Below, in pieces: positions 44,898 to 56,400 of a stretch of DNA of 64,000 nt (positions are counted from its first letter, which is position 1; every line of letters begins with the position of its first letter). A model generated the notes under the pieces. The model saw only the letters and a program-made list of their open reading frames with translations, searched no databases and had not been told where the DNA came from. The stretch spans positions 3,100,001 through 3,164,000 of the forward strand of contig CP110630.1 in NCBI GenBank assembly GCA_026210745.1, in the 5' to 3' direction. The position numbers and the translations under genes were made by a program. This stretch comes from Exobasidium rhododendri. Taxonomy: Eukaryota > Basidiomycota > Exobasidiomycetes > Exobasidiales > Exobasidiaceae.

Positions 44898-47570
44898 ATG
44901 ACATACACTACATCAAATGACATGACAGCAGCCTGGTACGCTGCTGCTCCTGCTCCACCGCCGAGCTCATTACCGAAGAAAGCTTCGACCCGATCCTCTA
45001 CAAGCTCGTTCCAAGGGATGCACAAATCAAGCTCGTCCACTCTTTCATTAGGATTCGATAAGATAGCCAGAGGAGACAATTTCCCAGAAGACTCACACTC
45101 GCCAGAGCCAGAGAGACCTGTGAGCAGGAACGCAGTGGCGAAAGTCAGGGAAAAGGAGAGGCAGCGAGCTCGAACCAACAGTGTCTCAAGGGAACACCAT
45201 CAAACGGGTACGTCTTCAGCCAATGCAGCGACATACACTCCAGACCAGAACACTTTTCACCAACAAGCAGCACAAGTACAAAGGGACAGACATGACTCCG
45301 GTCCTGTGACACATCCACCATGGTCAATGTATGCTCCACCACCGAGTCAAGAGCATCCGCAGCAGTCACCTCAAAGTGCTTACCAACAGCATCCGTATCC
45401 TCAACTGGCGCATACTTGGTCGCATGCTGCTGCGAATCAGCCTGTTGTATATGGAGCACCTCCATCACAAGCCCCTCACGGGTATGTCAATCTATCCTGG
45501 TCATCAACCTCTGCCGTTCCGATGCCAACTACGACGACGCCTTTGCCTGCTCCTCTACTTTACAATGGACATCCTATCATGCAAGCCCATTCAGCACAAC
45601 AGACTGCATGGGCAGGACAGAACTATCAGGCGTCTGTCCCATTCCCGACCAACAATATGTCTCCATCTGCGGTTCCTGCAACTTATCAATTTCCAGCGAG
45701 AACGAAACACACCTCAAATGCCACGCCCAGCAGCTCTCGCCCGCTGCCGTCGCCGACCCGCTCGTCCTCTCAAAGCAGCTCCGTAGGGACAGGACCCGGC
45801 TCGCCCTCATTGGGATCAATGTCAGGAACAGTCAGGAGATCACTACCTCAGCCGCCTAGCAAAATACTTGTGCAGGTCACAGCGACAGATCAAGGTAATC
45901 CTTCATCACCCCTAGGACGACATGACAGCGTTCGAATGGCAGCAGAAGAAATGATGTCGAGAGGACCACCTCGTCGAAAGAACATCAGCGCAAGTTCGAG
46001 GTTCGCCACGACAAGCCCCACCATTTCGAAGAGTGAGGGAACTATCGGACAAGACAGGCCACAAGCGTCAAAAGATGGGGGTAGAGTCGCAAGAGCTGAA
46101 TCAGCAAGTTGCTTGGAGAAGGAAATGAGAGCACTCAAGATGAACGAGGAAAGGAGAAAGTCAACGTCCTCCAGTCATGGCACCGTAGCACCAACACCGC
46201 CTCCACCGCCTCCTCATCAGCGGATCATTCGAGCCGTTTCACCAAGACCAGTCCGAGCAGCGCCACCACCTGCGCCAGAGGTGTCAATTGCAGCTCCTAT
46301 GGAAGAAGTCATCCCTATCCGACCAGTGTCTCGCGGTCCGAAAGATGAGAGAGAGAGAAAGCGATCATTACCGACGATCAAAGCGAGTGCAGCGCCGATT
46401 CCGGTCATTTTCAGTCCTCCACCGGACTGCAAGCCACCGATGCCAAGCTTTGCTTTTGACGAGCCTATAGACGTCTTTCAGCCGGGCATGCCGAGCATCG
46501 TACTACCGGGAGGCGATGACGGCAACAAGGACAGCGACAGCGTGCCAGCCATCCGAGTGGATGAGCTACCCTCTTTTCGAGTGAATGACTCTGAAGCGCC
46601 CATGATCCACGTCAGCTCGGATTTCAGTGAAGATAGTGAGGGCAGTGAAGGGACGGCACCAACAAAGCCGAGCATCAGCATCTCCGTCAGCTCAAGCAGC
46701 ATAGCACAACGTTCAACAACGTCGACGACGACGATGACGGCGGGAACAGCGACGGGGTCTACCGATACCACTCATCACCATCCGCAGACTCACCCACGCG
46801 GCCAGCCTCGAGCAGTAGCAGCACCTGCCTCTGCCTCGTCCATTGGCAGTGGCGCTTCTTGCGCTACCTGTCAGAAATGGATCGGTGGGAAAGTCGTTCA
46901 CGCAATGTCCCATACGTTCCATCCCGACTGCTTCATCTGCTGTCATTGTTCCGAGCACCTGGAGCATGTCGCCTTTTACGAACACGAAGGCAGGCCTTAC
47001 TGTCATTTTGATTATCACGAACTCTTCTCAAAGCGATGTTTCCATTGCCGGACACCAATCGTCGATCAACGATACATCACCATCAATGATGTCGATCTGG
47101 TGGGAGGAGACAAAAAGAGAAAAGGCCAAGAAGAGGGACAGGAGCAGGAACAGGAGGAGCAGCAAGCCGAAGAAAGATGCTATCATGACCTTCATTTCTT
47201 CTGTGCCAATTGTGGAGATCCGTTCTTGGACCCCAAGGTCAGTAGCAGTGCTGCTGGATCCGATCCAATGGCCGCAGAAATGATGGAAGACGAAGATGGA
47301 AAAGTTCGATTTGGTGGTAGGGAATTCATCGTTCATCAAGGGTATCCCTATTGTGAGCACTGTCATGTCAGGCTGCACAAACCGAGGTGTAAAGGGTGCA
47401 AAGATCCCATCTTAGAGACGGAATTCATCACGGCATTGAAGGCAAAGTGGCATCTGAACTGCTTTTGTTGCAATCATTGCAGTCAGCCCATCACGTCGCA
47501 ATTTTACGTCAGGGAAGACAAAGCCTACGATGAAGAATGCTACAAGATCAAGCTTAGGAGTGAATTGTAG
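44898..47570 (+). CDS. PXL1: Paxillin-like protein with three C-terminal LIM domains
   Basis: Intronless, 890 residues. The first 650 are Pro/Ser/Gln-rich and probably disordered, with poly-Pro stretches (PTPPPPPPHQR) and PPPxxP-type SH3 ligands. Three LIM zinc-finger pairs end the protein: LIM1 about 655-712 (CATC, HPDCFICCHC, YCHFDYH), LIM2 about 714-829 (CFHC, HFFCANC, YCEHC) and LIM3 about 831-885 (CKGC, HLNCFCCNHC, DEECYKIK). The layout matches fungal Pxl1, which localises to sites of polar growth and the contractile ring and binds Rho-pathway proteins. LIM2 is about twice the usual size: Lys/Glu/Gln-rich inserts fill both zinc loops (about 735-755 and 780-815). Confidence 0.85.
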   Translation: MTYTTSNDMTAAWYAAAPAPPPSSLPKKASTRSSTSSFQGMHKSSSSTLSLGFDKIARGDNFPEDSHSPEPERPVSRNAVAKVREKERQRARTNSVSREHHQTGTSSANAATYTPDQNTFHQQAAQVQRDRHDSGPVTHPPWSMYAPPPSQEHPQQSPQSAYQQHPYPQLAHTWSHAAANQPVVYGAPPSQAPHGYVNLSWSSTSAVPMPTTTTPLPAPLLYNGHPIMQAHSAQQTAWAGQNYQASVPFPTNNMSPSAVPATYQFPARTKHTSNATPSSSRPLPSPTRSSSQSSSVGTGPGSPSLGSMSGTVRRSLPQPPSKILVQVTATDQGNPSSPLGRHDSVRMAAEEMMSRGPPRRKNISASSRFATTSPTISKSEGTIGQDRPQASKDGGRVARAESASCLEKEMRALKMNEERRKSTSSSHGTVAPTPPPPPPHQRIIRAVSPRPVRAAPPPAPEVSIAAPMEEVIPIRPVSRGPKDERERKRSLPTIKASAAPIPVIFSPPPDCKPPMPSFAFDEPIDVFQPGMPSIVLPGGDDGNKDSDSVPAIRVDELPSFRVNDSEAPMIHVSSDFSEDSEGSEGTAPTKPSISISVSSSSIAQRSTTSTTTMTAGTATGSTDTTHHHPQTHPRGQPRAVAAPASASSIGSGASCATCQKWIGGKVVHAMSHTFHPDCFICCHCSEHLEHVAFYEHEGRPYCHFDYHELFSKRCFHCRTPIVDQRYITINDVDLVGGDKKRKGQEEGQEQEQEEQQAEERCYHDLHFFCANCGDPFLDPKVSSSAAGSDPMAAEMMEDEDGKVRFGGREFIVHQGYPYCEHCHVRLHKPRCKGCKDPILETEFITALKAKWHLNCFCCNHCSQPITSQFYVREDKAYDEECYKIKLRSEL

Positions 47571-48118
47571 CCGCTTCTTCCACCGCGCCTTCCCCTTTTC
47601 TTCGTCTCTCTAATTTCTCCCTCTCTCTCTCTCTCTCCTTTCGCTGACCCAAAGTATGAATAGGCCCTACGCCGTGTAAATGTGCTCGCTAGTCAAAGTG
47701 TACAACAAAATTCTGAACAGTGTTTTCGTCATTTCATAAAAGAGTGGGAAGTAAGGGAGGGGTGACAAGCGTATAGGAGGAGGAGGTATCAATGGGGCCA
47801 AGTCATTGTCCTGGCTCGCAACGGAGAGGGGCGGAAGAGAGGGAAAAGAACACAGCGAAAACAAGGTAAGGACAGTGATGTAGCGCAGCACGTAGTAGAG
47901 ATACAGGAGAGACAGGAGGAGCAAGTGAGAACAGAGGAAGAGAGAAACAGAGGAATATAAATATAGTGTCGATTTGGAATTTATTCGGGAGAGAGACAGA
48001 GAGAGAGACAGACAGAGATAATGTGCTTTGCTGTGTGTGTGCCTGTTGACAATCGCAGTTCTGGGAGAGGGTATTATTGTCAATGCTGAAGGATGTTGTT
48101 GGTAGGTTGCTGTCACTA
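47571..48118. other. Convergent intergenic region with CT repeat
   Basis: About 550 bp between the stops of the LIM and TEA genes. It contains (CT)8 at 47621-47636 and GA-rich stretches near 47985-48020. Presumably both 3' untranslated regions. Confidence 0.5.
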
Positions 48119-48136
48119 TCATGAGTGTTGTTGATT

Positions 48137-48173
<37 letters not shown>

Positions 48174-51100
48174 AGTTGTTGTTGTTGTTCTGCGACACCG
48201 ACACTCTTCAAGAGTTGGTCCATCCATTCTTGCGTTGAGAGTTGGTCCATGTTCAGGATGCCATTCTGGTTATTTGAATTGATAAAGTTCGTCATGTCGT
48301 CGGTGGACATCATTGGCTCCTTCTGTTGCTCAAAATTGGCAGGGGATAGGAGCGGTCCGCTGGGGATTCCCGTGATGCCAAGAGCAGACGTGTTTCCCGT
48401 CGAAGCAGACGACAACATCAAGTCGTTCGAGTACGTCGAAGAAGGAAAGGAGGATGATGGACTGTTCGAAATTTGGAAATTGAATTGGCTTTGCATCGTG
48501 TTGTTTCCACCGAAGGAGGCTTCCATGGGAGAATGCAAACTTTGGCTGTTTGCCTGGTGATTCGACGTCCAAGCCCTTGCTAGTCGGTCTCGGTTCACCT
48601 TGCTGAGTTCATCGTTGCCGTTCATCATAGGGGGAGGCTCCTGAGGAGTCTGAATCATCTGTGGAAACGGCGTGACGGGTGTTTGCATGCCTCTTTGTTG
48701 CATCAGGCCCCAAGCGACGGGATTGTGTGTCAAAGTAGAGTTCAGGCTTGGACTTGGCGTAGGTGGTTGCGAGAGGTGGGGATGACCTGAGCTCAGACGA
48801 GAAGAGTCTATGTTTTGCTGCTGCTGCTGCTGCTTCATTGGCGAGCCTTGGTTACTGTACGCATTCACATATGATGGAACAGGAGGGATGTTCACCATCA
48901 GTCCAGGTCTATTGATCGATTGACCACGCTTTCGAAGCAAGGAGGACTCGACGCTGGGAAGGTTCTGTTGGTGCTGCTGTTGAAGGTTGTACTGATATTG
49001 CTGTTGCTGCTGTTGTTGCTGCTGATGTTGATGAAGATGATGATGATGATGCTCATTAGCGCCCCACCCACTAGAGAGAAGAGGGGAGGGTTGCGTATGC
49101 GTCAAAGTAGGAGCAATCTGATTATACATCATACCGTTTCCATACTGTGTTTCGTTATTTGGTAGATTATTGCTGTTGTTGTGCTGAGGAGATGGCTGCA
49201 GGACAGCTTGTTGACCGTGCGGAGAAGGTGACAGTCGAGTGGCAGCCGTCAAGATCGACACGGTAGGCGTACCAGGCTTGCCGCCCAAGGCTTCTACACA
49301 CTCCAAATCCCAAGCAATCACCAAGACCACGTCTCCAATCTTACTTCCCGGACTGAATTGACTGGCATTGTCGGTATTGACGGCGTGATTAGCCGGTTCG
49401 CCAGCCATGTTCAATGGCTGTCGTTGCTGTTGCAGAGCAGGTGCCTCCGCCTGATGCTGAGAGTTGCCTTCATCGTTCGCAACTACAAATTCTTGGATTA
49501 TGGTCACGCCAGAAACCGCCATGCCCAAAGCAGCTCGTTCACTCGGTTCTTTGCCAAAGGATTGCATGTTGTCCATCTGATTGTAGACATTCATAGGATG
49601 ATTTCGACTCAAGAAGTCTGCCCAGAAATCAGTAGCGAATGGAGCTTGATGCCAGAAGCGATGTCTGGCATTGCTGGTCGTTCCGTTTTGGGAAGCCTGA
49701 GAGTCATTGCCTACGAGCTCCAGTTCGCTTGCATTAGCTCTCGGAGAAGGACAACTACCGTTGCTCTTGATACTGTCCCCGCTGGGTCGACCAGATATAC
49801 GACGCGGTACCTCCAGTGGCTCTACAAGCGAAAGGACTCGTTTCCCGTGCGAGTAGACGGTAGTGACACTGGTCAACTTGGATCCTTGCAGACTGGTAAG
49901 AGAAAGCTGGGTGCTGAAGTGATCGTATCTGGGTAGCAAGACGTCCGATCTTGGGATGCTCAGCGGAACGTGAATGTGCAAGAACTGGCACGGAAGATGG
50001 TGATACATTTCAGCCAATCTTGGAAATCGAAACGCGCCGACTTTAGTGGAATCGAGTGCCAGTCTCGGCAGAGGTGTGTTGCTCTGGGCGCAGGAGGCCA
50101 TCTCGTTTCGATCCATGCTCGTGTAGATGTGCTTTTCCTGGACATCCGAGCAGTGAACCCACATGCTGAAGCTTGCAGGTAGGATTGGACAGGGAGTCGA
50201 CATTGTCAATTTCGGGTCTGGCTGCAATCCGGTAGCAGGAAAGTGCATCGCATTCATGGCAGAAGTCAGTCCAGCTCCTGCTGACAATGGCGGTGGTGCG
50301 TTGATGTCGTAGCTTTGAAAGTATGGTGATGCTGTCAAAGAAGCCGAGGGAAGAGGTAGAGGAGTTGGAAGTCCTACACTGTTCTCGTAAGGCGAGAAGA
50401 GCGTGCTGTTGCCATTAGGAGCAGCAAAGATGGCACCAGGCCCACCTAAGCCACCATAACCGTACCCTGCAAGAGTTTGAGCGTACATCATTCCGCCGGC
50501 TGGGATGTAGAAGTCTTCCTCCGTCTGAGGTTCAGCAATCAACTGTTGAAACTCTGGATCGTTCTTCTTGATGTTCTTCAACACTTGAATGTGACTAGAC
50601 ACCTGTTTTCGAGTCCTCGTCTTGTTTGTCTTTCTCTCAATGTAATCGGCAATCAACTCGTTTCTTCCGCAAGGCTTTCCGTGAACCAACACCTTGCGTC
50701 TCCCCAGTTTCGGTATAAGGCGTAGAGCTGCAAAGAAAAGGGGAAAGTCACGGTTCCAAGAGTTAACATCAAGCATGTCATATATCTTGTCAAAGTATCT
50801 CGGAAATCTCACCTTCCCAGAAAGCAACTTCTACATCATCAGGCCAAACGTCTGGCCCCTTTGACTTTTCCATCTTGCTATCTGATCGCTCCAGTCCACT
50901 GGAAATCTTGCCCGGCTGAGATCGAGAGTACTCCATCGACACAGCTCTAGGTTGAGGTGTTGTGCTCTTCTCCGGCGAGCCGTACGTAGAAGGGACATCT
51001 AGTCCGGCAGTCAGACTGGCAATCTCACTGATTCGATCTCCAGAGAATGACGACCTTCTCCGGAGACTGGAAACGTCTCCTAGACTACTACCTCCACTTT

Positions 51101-51956
51101 CAAAGATGGAAGAGCTCGTCGTGGAAGTCGTCATGGACATTGGCGTCCGGAAGATTTGACTAGAGGCAGCGGAACTCTGAATACTGGAAGCGTGAGCTTG
51201 CATTTGAGTCCAATTGTTTGGAGGAGTGTGTTGCATGATAGTTTGAGCAGACATCGGTCGCTGAGGAGTCTCGGTCACGGCAGAGAGAGCACTGGTTCGA
51301 CGTCGCTTGCTCTCCTCCTTTTCCTTTGCTGCCTTGGCTCCAGCGCTCTTGCCCTGCTCAGCATTTGGAGCGACATTCAACGTCAATCTAGGCGGCGAGA
51401 GCAGAAAGTCGCTACTCTGCATCGTAGACATTGCCAAATCGAAATTGAGGTGCTCCGTCTCGTTCTGCCACAACTGTAGGTCATCCTCAAAATTGAGCTC
51501 CTCTTTGACATTAAAGGGGGAATTGGAAATGAAACTCTGTTGGAGCAGTCGTCTCTGCGATTCCTCATGTTCGGCAACAGAGGCAGGCATGACGGATGAA
51601 ATGCTGTGCCTCCTCGAGATGGATGACGTGTTGCGTGTGTGACCCAACCTCTTGCCCAACGTCTTTGTGGTAGCGGCAGTAGCGTGCGGGGAAGAAACGG
51701 CACCATCGACAAACTTCAATGCCAATGCTCCTTCCAGGTCACCGTCTTCACTATCCGTCTTTGTGACCATGTTGAATCGAGCATTGGCTGCTTTCACGTC
51801 CGCCTCTCTCTTCATATCGTGGTTGGGGAGTGCTCTTGCTAGATTCTCCGGAGTGAAGAGCGTGGTATTGTTGCTTGAAGACATTGATGAAGACGAATAG
51901 GTGGGTGATGGATACTGACCAGGTCGAGAATTGTCTCCGTTGGCGTCCGCTTCCAT
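48119..51956 (-). CDS. TEA/ATTS-domain transcription factor (Tec1/AbaA/TEAD family)
   Basis: Two exons: 50813-51956 and 48119-50727; 1250 residues. The TEA DNA-binding domain spans the intron, at about residues 372-440: VWPDDVEVAFWEALRLIPKL then GRRKVLVHGKPCGRNELIAD and RTRKQVSSHIQVLKNIKKND. Its third helix RKQVSSHIQVLK is nearly invariant in the family. The 85-nt intron (GTGAGA...TTTGCAG) splits this domain at FWE|AL. The N-terminal half before it is Ser/Thr-rich; the C-terminal half is Gln/Asn-rich with several polyQ tracts and ends in a long Q run. Fungal members control filamentous growth (Tec1) and conidiation (AbaA). Its target set here cannot be told from the sequence. The gene has a long upstream region of about 1.5 kb. 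Confidence 0.93.
48138..48185 (+). repeat. CAG/CAA tract encoding polyglutamine at the TEA-factor C-terminus
   Basis: Ten TGC units in a row (48138-48167) followed by mixed TTG/TTC units; on the coding strand this is a polyQ run near the C-terminus. Further shorter tracts occur near 48817-48834 and 48990-49050. Confidence 0.95.
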
Positions 51957-53468
51957 TGCAGAAAAGAATGCCGATTTTGCTTCCTATTGCTGAATCAGGG
52001 AGGAACGATGCGATGAAATGGGGAAGTCCGTCGGTGAGACCGATTAAAGATTCAAATGTGAGCAGTGTGCTGTCTCGAGCGTGTAAGATGTAAAGGTGGC
52101 AGGAAGTGTGGGGATAGGAAGTAGCAAAGCGGGAAGGGAGGCGAGAAGGAGGGGAAGAGAGGGAGAGAGAGAGTGGAGAGTCGAAGATGAGAGACGGGAG
52201 GGGAAAGGGAAACAAAAGTCACCGACACAAGCTGATGATGAAGAGAAGAAAGGATTCTCGAGAGTAGACCAGCCACGAATGAATGAGTATCCGGTAGCTA
52301 TGTGTTCGTAGCAGAAGGAAAGTTAAGACCACCGAAAGAGCGGCTTCTTCGTGAAGCCCTCCTCCCCCCCCTTTAAGCAGGAATGTTCAGAATACAGCAG
52401 AGCAAGTCGGCTTTGACAAGGGAAGGAGGTAGGAGGAGCAAGGGGTAAGTCTTTGCCGCACGATAAGTTCAAATCTTCATAATTAAAAATATATTTTTAG
52501 TGCCTTTGGACCCGTCCGCGCAATTGAATTGCCAATACTTCGTTCCCAATACAGTACAAGAATTCGTATTTCGCAAAGTATAATCAAATTCAGCAACGGA
52601 GGGAGGGACGTAGCAAAAAAGCAGTAGCACGCGCATTCGAGATCGCAAAGAAATTGTAATGTTTGACGGTTGTAGAGGATCCTGTCCTCCTGTTCTCTCG
52701 GAGCGCGAGTGAGAGGGGTGAAGGGGAACTTTGTAATCCTTAAGCGATCAAGAAAGATGAGAAAGTACGAGGAGGGTCGGATTGAGGGCTTACAGGCTTA
52801 CAATGTGGTGCGATGGAATAATAATAGAATCGACTCTATGGACCTGGATCATATTCATGTAAGAGGCGGATGCTCGCTCGCGATGGACTGTTTATAAATC
52901 GTTTTTTTCAAATACAGTATACTCTAGGGCTTCCTCCTTCTCACGCTCTTCAAAAGTGTTGGTCTCGCTGTGACCAAAACAAAGAGACGCGTTCAGCGCT
53001 CCAGTGCCTGGCGGAGGGATGGGAAAGTAAAGGCTATAAAAACATGAAGAAAATCATAATTGCATGACGGACGCGCACACCCTCATGGCCGCTGCTGCAG
53101 CCATGTAAGGCACGGGGTAAGGGGATCGCATATCATAAGAGGGAGAAGTTCGGAATCGGTTTATGGTTCAAATCTACTAGACGGAGAGAGTACAGTACTC
53201 CAATAAGACGGAGAGGTGAGCAATGATTTCTACTGTCAGAGATCGTGACGACCTTTCAAGATCTGCAAGCGAAGTCCAACGATTCAACACTAACGGGCGC
53301 AGTCTGGACCTCTCGCCGAGGAGTGACGTCGGTCGTACCGCGCGCTGTGCTGATCACTGCAAGAACACATTGCGATGCTTGAAGCGGAGAATATTGTAAC
53401 AACTACTGTATCTTACATTGAAAAATTTACTATTCTATACATCGGAAAGGCGTACGCAGAGGGCTGCA
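51957..53468. other. Long region upstream of the TEA-factor gene
   Basis: About 1.5 kb from the TEA-factor start to the TSC1 stop. A large promoter would suit a regulated transcription factor. It includes a purine-rich block (52100-52230), an AT-rich block (52480-52500) and TACAGTAC elements near 52553 and 53191-53198. Frames up to about 70 codons have no motifs. Confidence 0.45.
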
Positions 53469-56400
53469 TCACGACGTTTCTTCTTCCAGCCTCGCAGCCT
53501 CGCCCAGCTGTAGGGGGACTATGCTATGCTCACTCAGTAAGTCATGGCCGGCGTCATCTTCTTGCTGCGCCTTCCCATTCAAGATGCGTCTGTCCTGGGG
53601 TGTGTTTGATCCCAGCGACTGCCTTTCCTCTTCTCGAATCTTTGCGTCTAGTAATTGTACTTCCAATTCTGCGATTCGCTTCTTCATTCGCACCTTTTCG
53701 GCATCCTCTCTTGCCAAGGATGCAGATGCGAGAGAGGAGGACGAGGAGGACGCTTCCATTCTTCCCGTCATCTTCAACTGAGATTCTCTCTTCTTCAAGT
53801 GAACGATTGTCTGATTCGCTTCCTCTGTCTTACGCTGCCATTCTCTTATATCTCTCTCTACGGTATCCATCTTTGCTCTCGCTCTGTTCACCTCATCCTC
53901 CCCTGCTTCCACAAGCATCGTCATCTCTTCCCATCGACTCAACAGCCTCCTCATCTCTCTGCTCTGCCTTTCAAAAATTTGCATGTCCTCATCCCAGAAT
54001 CGTAGACATGTCTCTAACCTTGCAATCTTGTCCTCGTATTCTCGAATTGCTTCCACCTTCTTCACATCTTTCTTTGCCTGCTCCCTCAAGTCGAACAACT
54101 CCCCCGCATTTTCATCCAATTGCCTCTCCAACTTCCCAATGAACTCCTCTCGGTCTTCTTTGTCGATCTTCAGGATTCTGACTTCGTTTCCCCACGCTTT
54201 CTTTTCTTCTCTCATCGCCTTCACCTTAGCAGTCAAGTCTCCTTGCCAGCTGGCTTGTCGATTCTTGCTTTGACGTGCTTCAGCTCTCGACACCTCGAGT
54301 TCATCTTTCAATATCTTCAACTGAATTTTCTGCGACTTCACAGAGTGATAAAGGTTCTGCAACGCTTCATCCAGGGCTGTGTCTTGGACTCGCTTTCCAT
54401 GAATCGTCCCAATGTGTCGAAGCAGCTGATCTTTTTGTCCAATCTCGTAGTTCAATTCATTTCTCAATTGCAGGTTCTCTTGCTTTAGGTAGGAGATCTT
54501 TTCTTTCTTCATTGCTGTTCGATTGTTGCCGCCCGAAGAAAGAGCTGGAGAATCGAGCAGACTTCGATCGCCGTTCTTCAAGGGTGAAATGACGTGAGAC
54601 AAGGAATCGGAATGAGCTCGACTTTCCTCTCCCGCTTCTGGTTCCGTATCGTTTGAAGGTACGACTGGGCTCGAAGGCACTACTGCATTAATAGAGCGAG
54701 CTAGACCACTCGTAGGACCACTGGAACGATCTGGCGACATGACGGTGGAAGCCATGGTCGTCCGAGAAGTGTTGAAAGAACGCACGGCGCCTGAAGGAGA
54801 GGTTCGAGATGACCCAGACCGTTTCGGTGTCACACTGCCAGAGGAACTACTCCTCACCCCCACTAATGGTGAGCCAATTCGGAGTGCAACGTGATTACGG
54901 AGCTGATCGTCTTGGTCAGCTCGATCCCACGTCGAGGGATGACGCGGTGCTGAAGGAGGGACATGCTCGTCACCTTCAAGAGGCCTGAACTGGATGGGAG
55001 GTAGTAGAGTATGGTTGTTGGAAAGTGGACTTCTGCCAGACCGTCTTCCTACACTTTCTGAGACCGAGCGCTGACGTGAGAAGCGGCGTGTGGGTGACAA
55101 GGTAGACTGTGGCACTTCTCGCCTATCTAAATCATTCTGGGGATAGTAAGTGTGGCTCTGACCTAGATTGATTGCCGTCATTGCCGAATCTGAATCATGG
55201 AACGTTGAACCAGAATAATTTTTTGATTGGAGGATCCGTCTGTCTGCGTGTTGCGGGAGAGTAGGTGAGAAAGGAGACACCGCCGGGACGGCACCGGTAC
55301 CGATGAAGAGAGACGCGCAGTCTGCCGTGGTATTGGCTGAATCGTGAGCACTCCATCGCTGAGTGTCTGTGATTTCCCTTTCTGCAGTCATTTCGACCAG
55401 TGCAGGGTGTAAGACATGACGTCGCAAGATCGGAGCAGACTTTTGCTGAATCGACGTCTCGTCAATGATGTCTTCCCATTCCGCTTCAAATGGTGAATGA
55501 TACTCTGCTTTGCGAAGGTAGTCGATCGGAGCTCGCAAGAAGCGCACGACGTTGCACGGGAAGATTCCATACAACACTGTGAACAAGCACTCGGCATTAG
55601 GACGTTGCGAATGAATGGTGTCGTAGGTGGATTCTAGTCGATTCCACTCTAGACCTTTTCGCAGCTTCAACCGTTTGGATAGACGCTCCTGCCATTGTTC
55701 TTCTTCTTCGTCGTCGTCGTCGTCTCCTAATGAGCCTCCCACAGCATTCGAATTGCCCTCCCAACCTGGTGACAATTTCTTCCAGTCTACTATCCTTGCA
55801 TAAATACTAAGTAAAGCTGGCAGACCCCCTGCCAATCCACTGGCTAGTGAGTTTGGAAAGTGAGGAATCAAGGTGACTAGAGCTAGGATACCCAACGAAG
55901 TACTAGTCTTACTGGTGTCGAGTTGCAAGCTCAGTACGAGTAGTCGAACAAAAGGGGTATGGACCACATGGTAAGCATGAGAGGAAGATAGACGAAAGAA
56001 GATGGTGAGCAGTAGGAGAATGGGAACCCTTGACGTAGGCTCCAAGAAAGAATCAGAGAGATGATGGAAGAAGGCTTTCGAACGTTGTTCTCCAAATGTA
56101 AGTATGATCGCTTCCAAATTTCCCTTCCACGTAGGTGAAACTAGATCGAGATCGACACCTGCAAGGGGTCCATCCTTGCCACTTTTGCTCCATTTCCTCC
56201 TTGAAGGCCGCCTTTCATCCTCGTCGTCATTCTCTTCCCCGCCACTCCCATCAAAGTCTTCGATTTCGTCGTCTTCGACTGTTTTGGAGCTCGCCGAAGA
56301 GGCTTCCGAAGTATAAAGATCAAAGATTCTCTGCGTGAATCTTCGCATAGGGTCGGTGGGGCCATTACGCTTTGGTGTGGTGGAGTACAGAGATGCGAAT

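Noticed and set aside
48920-49165. Plus-strand Leu/Met-rich frame
   Set aside because: It is the complement of the polyglutamine region of the TEA factor.
53080-53180. GGTTCAAATC near 53165 as a tRNA box B
   Set aside because: No matching box A or acceptor stem upstream within tRNA distance.
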